64,000 nucleotides of DNA from the NCBI GenBank assembly GCA_034932745.1, contig JAYFOJ010000002.1, forward strand, positions 186,001-250,000. The letters run 5' to 3'. Source of the DNA: JBAYST01 sp034932745. GTDB lineage: Bacteria > Bacillota_I > Bacilli_A > RFN20 > CAG-826. Positions 1 through 8,242 of this stretch are shown one piece after another; the stretch's first letter is position 1, and each line of letters opens with the position of its first letter. Made by a program: the position numbers and the translations under genes. The notes under the pieces are model-generated. The model searched no databases and was not told where the DNA came from. It was given only the letters and a program-made list of their open reading frames with translations.

Positions 1-457
1 TGAGTCTTCCTTCTTTATCTAGAGGAATCAAGGATATCTTGCATCCAGTTAATTCGTGAACTCTAAACCAAGGAAGCACATTAGAAGCATGTTCTGCTTC
101 AGTAATTAATATTTCATCGTCAGCGGTTAAAAATTTTGCTCCATAACCGTATGCGATTAAGTTTAAAGACATTGAGGCGCCGCTAGTAAAAACTACCTCC
201 CTTGAATCACCATTAATAAATTTAGCAACCGATTCTCTTGCTTTCTCGACTTCAACATCCATGTTGTAGCATAAATCGTAATCACCGCGATGACTGTTGG
301 ATGTAACATCTGAATAATAGTGTTCAATTGCTTTAATTACGCTAAAAGGTTTAAAAGTCGTCGATGCATTGTCGAGAAAAACTAGTGGCTTGCCACTCAT
401 TGTTTTTGTTCCATCGAGCATTGGAAATTGTTTTCTTATTTCGTATACATCGTACAT
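1..457 (-). CDS. sufS: Cysteine desulfurase SufS (N-terminal part, cut by window edge)
   Basis: Removes sulfur from cysteine with pyridoxal phosphate and feeds the SUF iron-sulfur scaffold. Translating the minus strand from the ATG at 457 gives MYDVYEIRKQFPML, then LVFLDNASTTFKP, SNSHRGDYDL and a VVFTSGASMSLNLIA stretch, typical of the class V aminotransferase fold of SufS; an H-x-S-N-V motif after EAEH follows. About 152 residues are visible; the catalytic Lys and Cys lie beyond the left edge. It starts 2 bases after the sufD stop, so it is the third gene of a sufCDS operon. In Firmicutes sufU and sufB usually follow, which would be off the window. Confidence 0.9.
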   Translation of the reverse strand, partial: MYDVYEIRKQFPMLDGTKTMSGKPLVFLDNASTTFKPFSVIKAIEHYYSDVTSNSHRGDYDLCYNMDVEVEKARESVAKFINGDSREVVFTSGASMSLNLIAYGYGAKFLTADDEILITEAEHASNVLPWFRVHELTGCKISLIPLDKEGRL

Positions 458-459
458 AT

Positions 460-1272
460 TTACACCCTCTCCAGAATCAATTTTTCAATCTCTTCTTTTA
501 TCTCTTCGTCTTCGAAATTCTTCAATATCGGTTTTATATATCCCATGACAATTAGTGTTTTTGCTTCTTTTTCACTAATTCCGCGAGACTTTAAATAGAA
601 TAAATGTTCTTCATTAACTTGACCAAGTACCGCAGAGTGCCCTGCTTCAATGTCATTTTCATCGATTTTTAGAATCGGTTTTGCAACAACATCTGCCTCT
701 TTAGAAAACACCATGATTCTTGCATCTTGTTTTGTCTTTGATTTCTTAGAACCTTTTTCGATGTGGGAGGCTCCAGAAAATACCAAACGAGAATGGTCTT
801 TGGCAACACCATAATTATTGGCAGTTGCACGCGTCGATAAACCAATGTGATCGATTAATACTTTAAACTCTTTGTTGTCATCGTTGCGCGAGATAGATGA
901 CAAGATCCAATCGCATTGAGAATTATCTCCAATTAAATTTACATCAACTTTGTTGATACCTTTACCATTTGAGAAATCCGCATAACTTAAACTCAAAGTA
1001 GCATTTTCCATTAAATCAAATGACAATTCACTATTTCCGATTTCGTTTTTATTGAGTACTTTAGCATTCAATACTGAACCGGTTTTTTGAATAACTTTAA
1101 CACCAAAATTAACACAATCGATAAATAATACATTAGCCTCAAGATTTTCGTTCAAAATAATATTTTTAATATTTGCAATATCGTTGCCTTTAATAATATA
1201 AGAAAAATGTTCTTGATTAGTAAAAATTAAGTCATCGTTTTTTATTAAATTTTGAACACTATTTCTTTTCAT
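460..1272 (-). CDS. sufD: Fe-S cluster assembly protein SufD (short form)
   Basis: Scaffold partner of SufB and SufC in iron-sulfur cluster assembly, cytosolic. The C-terminal half has the SufB/SufD core: ARIMVFSKEADVVAKPILKI, then DENDIEAGHSAVLGQ, LFYLKSRGIS and EAKTLIVMGYI. At 270 residues it is much shorter than the roughly 430 of Bacillus SufD; the N-terminal helical region is mostly missing while the beta-helix and C-terminal domain remain. Its ATG overlaps the sufC stop by one base (TAATG) and sufS follows after 2 bases, so translation is probably coupled. Could be called a SufB/SufD family protein; position between sufC and sufS argues for SufD. Confidence 0.85.
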   Translation of the reverse strand: MKRNSVQNLIKNDDLIFTNQEHFSYIIKGNDIANIKNIILNENLEANVLFIDCVNFGVKVIQKTGSVLNAKVLNKNEIGNSELSFDLMENATLSLSYADFSNGKGINKVDVNLIGDNSQCDWILSSISRNDDNKEFKVLIDHIGLSTRATANNYGVAKDHSRLVFSGASHIEKGSKKSKTKQDARIMVFSKEADVVAKPILKIDENDIEAGHSAVLGQVNEEHLFYLKSRGISEKEAKTLIVMGYIKPILKNFEDEEIKEEIEKLILERV

Positions 1273-2090
1273 TATTTAATCGCTTCTTTAGTTGCGCATG
1301 CGCCGATTGAAACTTGACTCATTTGCGCTACTTCCTTTTCGATTTTAATTCCGTATTCTGTCTTTAGAAATTCATATCCTGTTTTATCTATTCTCTCGAT
1401 TAATTCTTTTTTGCCTTCTAATACGATTTTCCCATTAATCATAACCACAGCTTTTGTTGGAGAAACCAAATCAAATAGTCTTGCGTAGTGCGAAATAATT
1501 AAGAAAGCGTGTTGTTCTGATTGGTGGGCCTTAATAGCGTCAGCAACCAATTGAATAGCGTCGACATCAAGGCCAGAATCGATTTCGTCTAGAAGAATAA
1601 AGTCTGGGTTTAAAATTAGCATTTGAAGAATTTCGTTTCTTTTCTTTTCTCCGCCAGAAAACCCTTCATTTAAAGAACGATTAGCAAGGTCTAGCGGCAT
1701 ACCTAGTTTTTTTGACGATTCATCTATTAATTTATAGAACTTATATAAAGATACTGGTTTTTCGCTTCTTGCATTAATCGCCGCTCTTAAAAAATCAGCA
1801 TTAATTACTCCTGGAACTTCTGAAGGATACTGCATCCCAAAAAATATCCCAGCACGAGATCTCTCATCTGGCTCTAAACAAGTAATATCCTTGCCATCTA
1901 ATTCAATAGAACCTTTGGTTATTTTGTATTTCGGATGCCCCATAATAACATTCAAAAGAGTAGATTTTCCGTGTCCATTAGGGCCTAGTAAAGCCACTGT
2001 TTCGCCTTGAGAAATCGTTAAATTAATACCTTTTAAGATTTCTTTGCCATCTACTTCGGCATGCAAATTTTTAATTAATAAACTTCTCAT
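1272..2090 (-). CDS. sufC: SUF system ABC-type ATPase SufC
   Basis: ATPase that drives the SufBCD scaffold; not a transporter. Walker A GPNGHGKST is near residues 36-44, the signature FSGGEKKRNEILQ near 144-156, Walker B FILLDEIDSGLD directly after, and the H-loop in IISHYARL, all characteristic of SufC. Length 272, somewhat over the usual 250, with a C-terminal tail. A GAGGT ribosome site lies 8 bases before the ATG. First gene of the sufCDS operon, read from a promoter at 2113-2141. Confidence 0.95.
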   Translation of the reverse strand: MRSLLIKNLHAEVDGKEILKGINLTISQGETVALLGPNGHGKSTLLNVIMGHPKYKITKGSIELDGKDITCLEPDERSRAGIFFGMQYPSEVPGVINADFLRAAINARSEKPVSLYKFYKLIDESSKKLGMPLDLANRSLNEGFSGGEKKRNEILQMLILNPDFILLDEIDSGLDVDAIQLVADAIKAHQSEQHAFLIISHYARLFDLVSPTKAVVMINGKIVLEGKKELIERIDKTGYEFLKTEYGIKIEKEVAQMSQVSIGACATKEAIK

Positions 2091-2112
2091 TGAATTACCT
2101 CAAATCTCAACA

Positions 2113-2141
2113 ATTCTACAATATGAAAATGCGACTATCAA
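2113..2141 (-). promoter_or_regulatory. Promoter of sufCDS
   Basis: On the minus strand TTGATA (2136-2141) and TAGAAT (2113-2118) are 17 bases apart, a good sigma-A type match, about 25 bases ahead of the sufC start. Confidence 0.6.
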
Positions 2142-2178
2142 ACTATACGATAACTTTTTTCTATTTTTTATAAAAATA

Positions 2179-2211
2179 TTGCCAAAACTTCAAATTAAAC
2201 GAAGATGGCAA
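2179..2211. repeat. Interrupted inverted repeat between sufC and the lipoprotein gene
   Basis: TTGCC at 2179-2183 pairs with GGCAA at 2207-2211, and CTTC at 2188-2191 with GAAG at 2201-2204. It sits between two divergent promoters with no gene to terminate, so an operator or leader hairpin is more likely than a terminator. Confidence 0.4.
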
Positions 2212-2219
2212 TAATTTTG

Positions 2220-2248
2220 TTGCAATAAAAACCTCTAATATATAAAAT
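2220..2248 (+). promoter_or_regulatory. Promoter of the tandem lipoprotein operon
   Basis: TTGCAA (2220-2225) and TAAAAT (2243-2248) with a 17-base spacer; a strong AAGGAGG ribosome site follows at 2267-2273. Confidence 0.45.
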
Positions 2249-2281
2249 ATTAACGCTATAAAAAATAAGGAGGACGCATTA

Positions 2282-4144
2282 ATGAAGCATAGAAAATTAT
2301 CAATTTCTCTAATTTCTGCTTTCATTGCTGCATTGGGGCTTTCAGCGTGTTCTGATGTAACCGCTAAAGACAATTCCATACTCACCTTGAAGGGATATGA
2401 TGGTGAAACCATCGATATCGACGCAGGTGCGATTTTTAATCAATACAAAACAAGTGCTGATGGAATTTCAAGTTTTTACAAAGCCATACTAGAAGTATTA
2501 ATTCGCAATTACTTCGAAACTAGTACCGATGCAGATGTCAAATCAAAACTTGCCTCACTTAAAACACAAGCTGAAAATAAAGTTAAGGGTGTTGAAGAAG
2601 AAGCAAGATTAAACGCGGAAAAAAATGGTACATCGTACGAAGAAGAATGGAACAAACTCTTGGATTCAAATAAAGTTGAAGACCGTGATGAACTAAAAGC
2701 GTTGTTCCTTTACAATTTTGAAAAGGCAGAGATTGAAGACAAATATTTTGAAAACAATCTTTCATCCTTGACGAGTGAATACATCGGTTTCAAACAAGAC
2801 AATAGTAATGCTTGGGGTGCCTATCGCGGTGATGAACACAGCGCAATGCTCCCATATCACATTAGACACATTCTTGTTAAGACAACCGCTAGTGCAACGG
2901 ATTTTACTTCTAGTGAAATTACACAAGACGAAGCAAAAAAATTAGACACAGTATACGAGGCTCTTGCAAGTGGTAAGAACACATTTGGACAAGTAGCAGC
3001 GAGCTGGAGTGATGATTCATCAGCTTCCGTATTCGGAGATTCTGGCATCATGGATGTAAGTGAAAACTTCGTCAATGAGTTCAAACTCGGAATATATGCC
3101 TATGATGGTCTTTATGGAAAATCAGTAACTGGTGCCCAAAGTATTAATCGCGATGATTATTTCGGTCTAAGCGATTCATATAATGGTTCTAGTGCTACTT
3201 CCACCGTTAAAGATCAATTATCCAACATCGGGCTCGGACAAGTTTCATACGAAGTATTCTTAAGATTAGGTGAAACATATAAAACCGAAAAATCAGATGG
3301 CGGTGAATCCGTTAATGATGGTGTAACGAAGTATTTCCCACGCAACATCTATTGGAATAACTATTTGAATCTTCACAACGTTTTCGTTATTACAGATAAT
3401 GGTTTGACCGATTCTGGAACACACTGGACAAAACCAGGTCTAGATGCAAATGGCAAAACCGGTTTCCGCGAGGTTAGCGGATTAGGTTTAGCTGCAGGCA
3501 CCAAGGTCTTAACAGATGAAGTCGGCCGCGTGGTTATCGGCGTTAGAAGCGAATACGGTATTCACTTTATGATTATGCAAAGAACTCCATTTGAATTAGA
3601 TGGAACAATTAGCAGTTATAACGACTCGACTAAGAGTTACAGCTATAACGACGTTAAAATCAACGAGTACTACACTACTAAAGTACCAGGAGATCAAGGA
3701 TATCCACAAACAACTGAAGGAAAAGACAAAGTAACATATGTCAATTTCCTCAATGCTGATAAATCTGTATATACCGAAAGAGCCGATAAAGTCGAAACAA
3801 AGATAAAAGGTTTTGACTCGATGTATGACTATCGTATCTACGAACAATTTGCAGCAAACAATCAAATTCAAATTAATGATCCAACAGTTAAAACTGAAAT
3901 CGATCGTTATATCGCGCAAAAGAGAGAATATATTGAATGGTCAGACGAACAAAACGTGACCAAGACATGGCAAACATATCTCGATTTACTAAATCTTCAA
4001 TATGAAATGCGCGACGATGATTACGGTACTAACCTAGACGGTAGTAAACGTTTGACTAAAGTCACATGTGCTATCAACTTCGGTAGTTATGACCCAAATG
4101 ATGCTTTATGGAAGAAGGGAGGAGCTTGCTACTATGGCAAATAA
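2282..4144 (+). CDS. Large PrsA-like foldase lipoprotein with parvulin domain
   Basis: Probable extracytoplasmic peptidyl-prolyl isomerase/foldase attached to the membrane as a lipoprotein. A signal peptide ends in the lipobox LSAC (Cys near residue 23). A SurA/PrsA-type helical N-region follows, and at about residues 190-265 a parvulin-like block with IRHILVKT, FGQVAASWSDD and a GDSGIMD segment. At 620 residues it is about twice the usual PrsA size (280-300); the C-terminal 350 residues are unassigned. AAGGAGG lies 8 bases before the ATG. It overlaps the next lipoprotein gene by 11 bases, so the two are made together. Parvulin assignment is by motif only. Confidence 0.75.
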   Translation: MKHRKLSISLISAFIAALGLSACSDVTAKDNSILTLKGYDGETIDIDAGAIFNQYKTSADGISSFYKAILEVLIRNYFETSTDADVKSKLASLKTQAENKVKGVEEEARLNAEKNGTSYEEEWNKLLDSNKVEDRDELKALFLYNFEKAEIEDKYFENNLSSLTSEYIGFKQDNSNAWGAYRGDEHSAMLPYHIRHILVKTTASATDFTSSEITQDEAKKLDTVYEALASGKNTFGQVAASWSDDSSASVFGDSGIMDVSENFVNEFKLGIYAYDGLYGKSVTGAQSINRDDYFGLSDSYNGSSATSTVKDQLSNIGLGQVSYEVFLRLGETYKTEKSDGGESVNDGVTKYFPRNIYWNNYLNLHNVFVITDNGLTDSGTHWTKPGLDANGKTGFREVSGLGLAAGTKVLTDEVGRVVIGVRSEYGIHFMIMQRTPFELDGTISSYNDSTKSYSYNDVKINEYYTTKVPGDQGYPQTTEGKDKVTYVNFLNADKSVYTERADKVETKIKGFDSMYDYRIYEQFAANNQIQINDPTVKTEIDRYIAQKREYIEWSDEQNVTKTWQTYLDLLNLQYEMRDDDYGTNLDGSKRLTKVTCAINFGSYDPNDALWKKGGACYYGK

Positions 4145-5993
4145 TAAAAAACTCGTACCTATATTTCTACTTTCTGCCTTAATGCTTAGCGCATGTTCTA
4201 ACGAGATTATCGCTAAACCAACAAACTATGATGATCCTCTTATCGTCGATGCCGGAACCACCACTCTTGCTAGCGGAGTACCAAACAATTCGATGAATGT
4301 CATCTATGATGCGATCCGCGATGGCGGAACTCTATCGGGCGATGTTCTCAATGAAGTTCTATATCAATTAGCAATATCAGTAATCGGACGTTATAACAGC
4401 GTGTCGACTAGCGACACCGTATCTTTAGAAGATGCAGTTGCCAACATCGACGCTAACGAAACAAATAACGAAACCGTTAATCAATTCTTAACCAAACATC
4501 CTTCTTATTGGATTAAGGATAGCGATGGTAATCGCAAAACCGATGAATTGACTCGTAAGAGAGAGTATCGTCGCGTTAAAGAGGCTTGGAATCGTATTCA
4601 AGACAAAATTAGCGAGAGTGTCTACGACGCAATCGCTGGTGGCTCCTATAGCGAAAACAACTTCTTTAGTGAAACTAAATACTTAATGTCCTTAAGAAAT
4701 GGCTTCTACAAAGTTGCTAATCCAAATGATGCATCTGATATTCCTTCAGGAGTTGTCCTTCACGATAAAGTGCTAATCTTACCAGAAGTTAAAAAAGAAG
4801 AGACATTTAGCCACTACGTCCACAAGGAATTACTCGAGGATGAAGCAAAAGGTTTCAATTACATTTCACAAAAATTAGTTCCAGAAATTTATCGTAACAT
4901 CTTAGTCGAACAATACTTGTTTGACCAAAGTTACAACACCATCGGACGTGCTTACGCTCGCAATGTCAATATCATTTCGCTCTCAGTCAATAACACTTAT
5001 CCGCTTCTTGCTGGTAACTTGATGAATGCGTATATCGATAATTACATCAACTGCGACACTCAAGCTCAAGCCGACCAAGGCAATTTCGAACTAATATCAA
5101 AGGCTTGGAGAGGTATTAATCTTCCAACAACCGTCGATGGCTCAGCAACAGATGATGATAATAGAGCAGCCGTTCTACTTTCACAAGCTGGCGCAGAAGT
5201 CGGAACACTAGATGACACCACTGGATACACTCAGAAATCATATAGTTATTGGAAAGGTACCGCTTACGGTGGCATCGTCGAAAATCTCAAAGAGGTTAAC
5301 GTTGATCCACAACTAGATAATACCGCTATTCATAGCGATTTCACTGGAACTGGAAAACACACCGTGGCCGCTGGTTTTGAATTAAAGGTTAACACCGCAA
5401 GAGTTCAAGACTACACCGAAGATGGATTCTTCATTAAAAATGGTGGTTTAAGCAGTATCAATGAGACTATCAGAACTCGCTTATTCAATATCGGCGTTGC
5501 TAATGCTCTTGATAAGAACACCGACCCATATCCAGATCGTTTCACTAGCGATGGCGTTTACGCAATCCCAGAAAACGAAGGAAACTATGTCTGTAAGATT
5601 CACGGTCGCTACTTCTTAAAGCCATCTACTTCTGAAAGAAGTGAGACTCCACTTAGCGCCGTTCGTAACACTCTTGATACCACTAACCGTCTAAATGACT
5701 TCTTGTGGTTTGATAAGAGCGCAAGCAAATACTATATCGTCGAAGTAACCGAAGCTGTTTCTTCTAGCAAATTATCCGAAACAAGCGATAAGAACTACGA
5801 AGGAATCTATGGCGAAGTCGAAGGTTGGAACAAGATGGAAGACATTTCTCACGATGTCGCAAAAGTCATCGCTCAGAATGATTCTTACAAAACACTTTCA
5901 ACTCAATATTGGCTCAAAGCCGCCGCAATGGCGTACCACGATGATGTTATCTATCAATACTTTGTTGATAATTATCCTGATCTTTTTGATTAA
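4134..5993 (+). CDS. Large lipoprotein, partner or paralogue of the upstream PrsA-like protein
   Basis: Secreted lipoprotein: MANNKKLVPIFLLSALMLSAC is a signal peptide with an LSAC lipobox. The ATG at 4134 is chosen over earlier in-frame codons because GGGAGGAG lies about 10 bases before it and the signal peptide begins there; it overlaps the preceding gene by 11 bases. The 619-residue product has no parvulin motif. Size and the N-terminal layout (lipobox, short linker, a DAG motif, helical segment) resemble the first gene, suggesting an old duplication in which the isomerase domain was lost or changed. Function unknown; a chaperone-like role is an inference from the operon. Confidence 0.7.
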   Translation: MANNKKLVPIFLLSALMLSACSNEIIAKPTNYDDPLIVDAGTTTLASGVPNNSMNVIYDAIRDGGTLSGDVLNEVLYQLAISVIGRYNSVSTSDTVSLEDAVANIDANETNNETVNQFLTKHPSYWIKDSDGNRKTDELTRKREYRRVKEAWNRIQDKISESVYDAIAGGSYSENNFFSETKYLMSLRNGFYKVANPNDASDIPSGVVLHDKVLILPEVKKEETFSHYVHKELLEDEAKGFNYISQKLVPEIYRNILVEQYLFDQSYNTIGRAYARNVNIISLSVNNTYPLLAGNLMNAYIDNYINCDTQAQADQGNFELISKAWRGINLPTTVDGSATDDDNRAAVLLSQAGAEVGTLDDTTGYTQKSYSYWKGTAYGGIVENLKEVNVDPQLDNTAIHSDFTGTGKHTVAAGFELKVNTARVQDYTEDGFFIKNGGLSSINETIRTRLFNIGVANALDKNTDPYPDRFTSDGVYAIPENEGNYVCKIHGRYFLKPSTSERSETPLSAVRNTLDTTNRLNDFLWFDKSASKYYIVEVTEAVSSSKLSETSDKNYEGIYGEVEGWNKMEDISHDVAKVIAQNDSYKTLSTQYWLKAAAMAYHDDVIYQYFVDNYPDLFD

Positions 5994-6008
5994 AAATTAA
6001 AAAAGATT

Positions 6009-6040
6009 AAAAGGGGTCTAAACAACCCCTTTTTTCTTTT
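6009..6040 (+). terminator. Terminator of the tandem lipoprotein operon
   Basis: AAAAGGGG and CCCCTTTT form a hairpin with a 7-base loop, followed by a T tract. Confidence 0.85.
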
Positions 6041-6041
6041 A

Positions 6042-6047
6042 TATAAT
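6042..6047 (+). promoter_or_regulatory. -10 element of the HIT gene
   Basis: TATAAT at 6042-6047, 25 bases before the start codon; the matching -35 would lie inside the preceding terminator and is poor. Confidence 0.4.
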
Positions 6048-6072
6048 AGTAACTAGAAAGAAGGTATTGATT

Positions 6073-6489
6073 ATGAAATCAACATGTATCTTCTGTCAAA
6101 TAGTTAACGGGGAAATCCCGTGTTATAAGCTCTATGAAGACGATGATGTCCTGGCGTTCCTCGATATATCACAAGTAACAAAGGGCCATACGCTCGTCGT
6201 GAGCAAGAAGCATTACGATAACTTCTTAGCCACTCCAAAAGACATTGTCCATAAAGTAATGGACGTCGCTCAAAGAATTGGCCAAGTGCAAATTAGAATG
6301 CTCGGCGCTAAAGGTGTTAACATTCTAACGAACTGCTATCAAGAAGCAGGCCAAAGCGTCATGCACTTCCATGTCCACGTTATTCCTCGATATGGAATCA
6401 ACGACAAAATGGTTATCGAAATGAAAAATCCAGAAAGCGGTAAGTTAAATCTCCCAGCTATTGCAGAAGAAATTAAAACAAACCTCTAA
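6073..6489 (+). CDS. HIT family nucleotide hydrolase
   Basis: Histidine triad protein that cleaves nucleoside phosphoramidates or dinucleoside polyphosphates in the cytosol. The triad HFHVHV is near residue 99, preceded by QEAGQSV, and the N-terminal CIFCQIVNGEIP is the usual Hit/HinT start. 138 residues, normal length. A TTG at 6067 is possible but only 2 bases from the AAGAAGG ribosome site; the ATG at 6073 has 8-base spacing and was preferred. Single-gene unit between two terminators. Confidence 0.93.
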   Translation: MKSTCIFCQIVNGEIPCYKLYEDDDVLAFLDISQVTKGHTLVVSKKHYDNFLATPKDIVHKVMDVAQRIGQVQIRMLGAKGVNILTNCYQEAGQSVMHFHVHVIPRYGINDKMVIEMKNPESGKLNLPAIAEEIKTNL

Positions 6490-6497
6490 TTGGAAAG

Positions 6498-6521
6498 AAA
6501 AAGCGGCATTGCCGCTTTTTT
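6498..6521. terminator. Bidirectional terminator between the HIT gene and yhaM
   Basis: GCGGC-ATT-GCCGC stem flanked by A5 and T6, usable on both strands of this convergent pair; it overlaps the yhaM stop codon. Confidence 0.85.
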
Positions 6522-7455
6522 ATTTTCCCATTGGTTTATAAATCGTTCGATTATCTAACGGGAATATTCTTTGCGAAAACTCACCAGGCTTTACATCTTC
6601 GAGTGCTTTGGTCACTATTGCCATCTTGCTATCGATGTTATCAATCAAGTTAAGCAATATTGCTTCTTTGGTAAGTGGCAGAACTGGGGAACCAAATTCA
6701 TATTCGCCGTGATGCGATAAGACCATGTGTTCGAGAAGAATTGGGGTTTCACCTTTAATATTCAATTTATCCGCGGTTTCTTTAATGATTCCCGCCATGA
6801 TTGAAATATGTCCAACCAGTTTCCCTTCGAGAGAATAATGGAAGACGACTGGTCCTTCAAATTCAATAGTTTTACCGATGTCGTGAAGGATGACACCGCT
6901 AATTAGGATATCTTTATCGACGTCTTTATAATAATCTGCTAACATCTTGGCAATATCAGCCATTGAAACTGTGTGATGAAGTAGTCCGCTCGAATATTCA
7001 TGATGCACGCTAACAGCGGCTGGGTATTCGTAAACCTTCTTCCCATAAGTTTCCATTACCGCATCCACTATCGCACGGCATTCTTTGTTTTTGATAGAAG
7101 AAATGTGAGATTGAAGTCTTTGAATCAGTTCCTCTTTTGGAATTGGTGGCGCTTTGATAAAACGAATTGGATCTATTTCATTATCTTTTAGCATGGTCGC
7201 AGACAAAACTTTCAACTGTAGTGATGTTTTATAGAATATAACATCTGCTGTAACTTCAACCACCGCCCCCACTTGAAATAACTCTTCGTCTTGTGGGGTG
7301 ACTTCCCATTTCTTTCCATTGATTGAACCAGTCGAATCTCTAAATTCAATTGTAAGATATGTTAGTCCGTTGTTTGTGACTCCCTTTAAAGAACTAGCGA
7401 CCATTAATTGGGTAACTATGCGTTCGCCATCTTGAAATTCATTAATTAGTTTCAT
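6520..7455 (-). CDS. yhaM: 3'-5' exoribonuclease YhaM
   Basis: RNA 3'-5' exonuclease with an N-terminal OB-fold (residues 1-90) and a C-terminal HD hydrolase domain. HD-type metal ligands are visible in SVHHEYSSGLLHHT, SGVILHDIGKT and VLSHHGEYEFGSP. Length 311 matches YhaM of Bacillus (about 314). Last gene of a minus-strand operon, overlapping the recX stop by 14 bases. Confidence 0.92.
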   Translation of the reverse strand: MKLINEFQDGERIVTQLMVASSLKGVTNNGLTYLTIEFRDSTGSINGKKWEVTPQDEELFQVGAVVEVTADVIFYKTSLQLKVLSATMLKDNEIDPIRFIKAPPIPKEELIQRLQSHISSIKNKECRAIVDAVMETYGKKVYEYPAAVSVHHEYSSGLLHHTVSMADIAKMLADYYKDVDKDILISGVILHDIGKTIEFEGPVVFHYSLEGKLVGHISIMAGIIKETADKLNIKGETPILLEHMVLSHHGEYEFGSPVLPLTKEAILLNLIDNIDSKMAIVTKALEDVKPGEFSQRIFPLDNRTIYKPMGK

Positions 7456-8242
7456 TTACTTTTTCCTCTATTTTCTTTTTAATCTCTTGATACTTATAAC
7501 CTTTTTGCAATAAAGACTTAATAACTTTGTCGTAAAGTTCTCGGCCATCATACTTACTCGATAATCTCGTATAAGTTTTAGCGAAGTCTTTTGCTAAAAC
7601 ATTACTTTCTTGTTTGGAATCAACCTTTATCAAGGATGAGACGCTGCTAGCAATCTCGCTAGTGAAGCCGTGGCTTACAAGATTGCTATATATGTGTTGT
7701 TTCTTCTCGAGATAATTGTATTTAGAGTATCTTCTTTCTAAAGACGAAAGCAAAGACTTTGCTTTTTCTAATTCTTTAGTTTCCTTAAAATGAAGACTCT
7801 TTAAATCCTTTTCTTCGATTCCTCTTTTTCTTAACTCTTCGGTAATTTTAAATTGGCCCATTTTCTTTTCTGCTGCGTAAATCAAAAAGTCTTGAATATA
7901 GGCTTTATCATCGATTAAATTATTTTCCTTTAATGTCTTGATAACAGATTCGATTTTTCTCTTATCTCCACCTTTAGTATACAATTTTTCTTTTAATCTC
8001 TTCTCTGTGGTTACTGCCTTTTTAACAATTCCTAAAGCAGTATTTAAAAGGGCAGAAATACTATTAACTTCTTTAATATCTTTTAATTCGTCGTAAGATA
8101 ATTCTTTTCCGTCAAAAAGATAAAAAGATGCATACGTATCATAAGAAATATCCATCTTTGTCTTGTCGGTAAAAGTAATCACCACTTTGCTCTTGCAGAT
8201 TCTTACTTTTCTAATTTTCTTACCAGTAAGCTTTGACGCCAC
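7442..8242 (-). CDS. recX: Recombination regulator RecX
   Basis: Modulates RecA filaments. Contains helical RecX repeats: LKEKLYTKGGDKRKIESVIKT, LIDDKAYIQDFL, ITEELRKRGIEEKDL and YDKVIKSLLQKGYKYQEI. The reading frame is open to 8311, but the best start is a GTG at 8242 with a perfect GGAGG 9 bases upstream, giving 266 residues that begin ASKLTGKKIRKVRI, matching the usual N-terminus of Firmicutes RecX. It overlaps the glycosyltransferase gene by 23 bases and yhaM by 14, so translation is likely coupled along the operon. Confidence 0.88.
   Translation of the reverse strand: MASKLTGKKIRKVRICKSKVVITFTDKTKMDISYDTYASFYLFDGKELSYDELKDIKEVNSISALLNTALGIVKKAVTTEKRLKEKLYTKGGDKRKIESVIKTLKENNLIDDKAYIQDFLIYAAEKKMGQFKITEELRKRGIEEKDLKSLHFKETKELEKAKSLLSSLERRYSKYNYLEKKQHIYSNLVSHGFTSEIASSVSSLIKVDSKQESNVLAKDFAKTYTRLSSKYDGRELYDKVIKSLLQKGYKYQEIKKKIEEKVNETN

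Noticed and set aside
2161..2412. Minus-strand frame overlapping the first lipoprotein gene
   Set aside because: Covers the lipoprotein signal peptide and promoter; no ribosome site, no recognisable product.
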